A DNA stretch of 5,113 nucleotides, taken from the NCBI GenBank assembly GCA_028281075.1, contig JANQKO010000516.1, positions 1 through 5,113 on the forward strand. The letters run 5' to 3'. Positions 4,853 to 5,113 of the stretch are shown here, piece by piece. The notes under the pieces were generated by a model, which was not told the origin of the DNA, searched no databases, and saw nothing but the letters and a program-made list of their open reading frames with translations. This DNA is from Alphaproteobacteria bacterium (lineage in GTDB: Bacteria; Pseudomonadota; Alphaproteobacteria; GCA-2731375). Numbering within the stretch: position 1 is the stretch's first letter; the number at the start of each line of letters is the position of its first letter. The position numbers were made by a program, and so were the translations under genes.

Positions 4853-5113
4853 ATGGTCGATCTTCGCGAACTCGAAATGCAGGATCTGGAAGGCCGTGTG
4901 GCACAGGCCACGGCCGCGCTTTCGGGTCGGCAGGACAAGAACAAGGGCGCCGAGCTGGAGCTGGTGCGGCTGCAGGACGAGAACAAGAAGCTGATCGACG
5001 AAAACAAGCTGATGAAGAATTGGCTGCAGACGCTGATTCGCCTGATCGAGCAGCATGACGACGACTCGCCGGTCTCGCAGGCCGACGTCGAGTTGCTGTC
5101 GGGGGGCGCCGGC
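4853..5113 (+). CDS. Coiled-coil protein, 3' end beyond the window (partial)
   Basis: An open frame of 87 codons starts at ATG 4853 and runs off the right edge without a stop. AGGG (4844-4847) lies 5 nt upstream. The product begins MVDLRELEMQDLEGRV and is highly charged, with no signal peptide or membrane helix, so it is probably cytoplasmic. Residues 35-66 form a clean heptad series: a/d positions Leu37, Leu40, Asn44, Leu47, Asn51, Met54, Leu58, Leu61, Ile65. The two Asn at a positions, in QDENKKLIDENK, resemble GCN4-type zippers and favour a parallel dimer. After residue 68 an acidic DDDSP segment suggests the helix ends. I do not recognise the family, and a DNA-binding role cannot be claimed because no basic region precedes the zipper. 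It is divergent from leuB. Codon choice and frame quality support a real gene. Confidence 0.8.
   Translation, partial: MVDLRELEMQDLEGRVAQATAALSGRQDKNKGAELELVRLQDENKKLIDENKLMKNWLQTLIRLIEQHDDDSPVSQADVELLSGGAG

Noticed and set aside
4637..5056. Minus-strand frame across the leuB upstream region and the coiled-coil gene
   Set aside because: It lies antisense to the coiled-coil gene, and its Leu/Gln-rich look is the complement of the heptad codons. It has no ribosome binding site or family match.

Overview
The window looks like chromosomal DNA from a high-GC bacterium, most likely an alphaproteobacterium of the Rhodospirillales type. That placement is an inference from strong G/C third-position bias, the mix of genes and the style of the proteins; no rRNA or other marker is present. 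No tRNA, rRNA, CRISPR array, transposase or phage gene is visible.

Layout, left to right. Positions 1-149 are non-coding and rich in inverted repeats: a 32-bp near-perfect inverted repeat, then a perfect 11-bp hairpin lying just past the stop codon of the first gene. Five complete genes follow, all on the minus strand. They are a family III (CaiB/BaiF) CoA-transferase (150-1325, GTG start), a two-helix membrane protein of unknown family (1469-1948), a single-helix protein with an ExbD/TolR-like Asp-bearing membrane segment and a periplasmic beta-rich domain (1981-2580), a MotA/TolQ/ExbB-family proton-channel protein (2567-3313) and a 3-isopropylmalate dehydrogenase (3510-4619). A 233-nt divergent intergenic region then separates leuB from the start of a plus-strand gene for a coiled-coil protein, which runs off the right edge (4853-5113).

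In transcription order the central trio is channel, Asp-TM protein, two-TM protein. The first two genes overlap by 14 nt and the second and third are 32 nt apart, so they almost certainly form one operon. Together they look like a proton-motive-force-driven inner-membrane complex: an ExbB/MotA-like channel, an ExbD-like partner whose periplasmic part is not the usual ExbD/TolR domain but resembles the DUF2135/YfaP-type beta-sandwich, and a third membrane protein facing the periplasm. I know no named system with this composition, and it is the main point of interest. The CoA-transferase lies 143 nt further downstream and has its own good ribosome binding site. Whether it belongs to the same transcript is unclear.

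Two diverged copies of a GC-rich intergenic repeat (14-112 and 3424-3494) each sit just past the stop codon of a minus-strand gene (CoA-transferase and leuB). This suggests a dispersed 3'-end element, perhaps palindromic and terminator-like.
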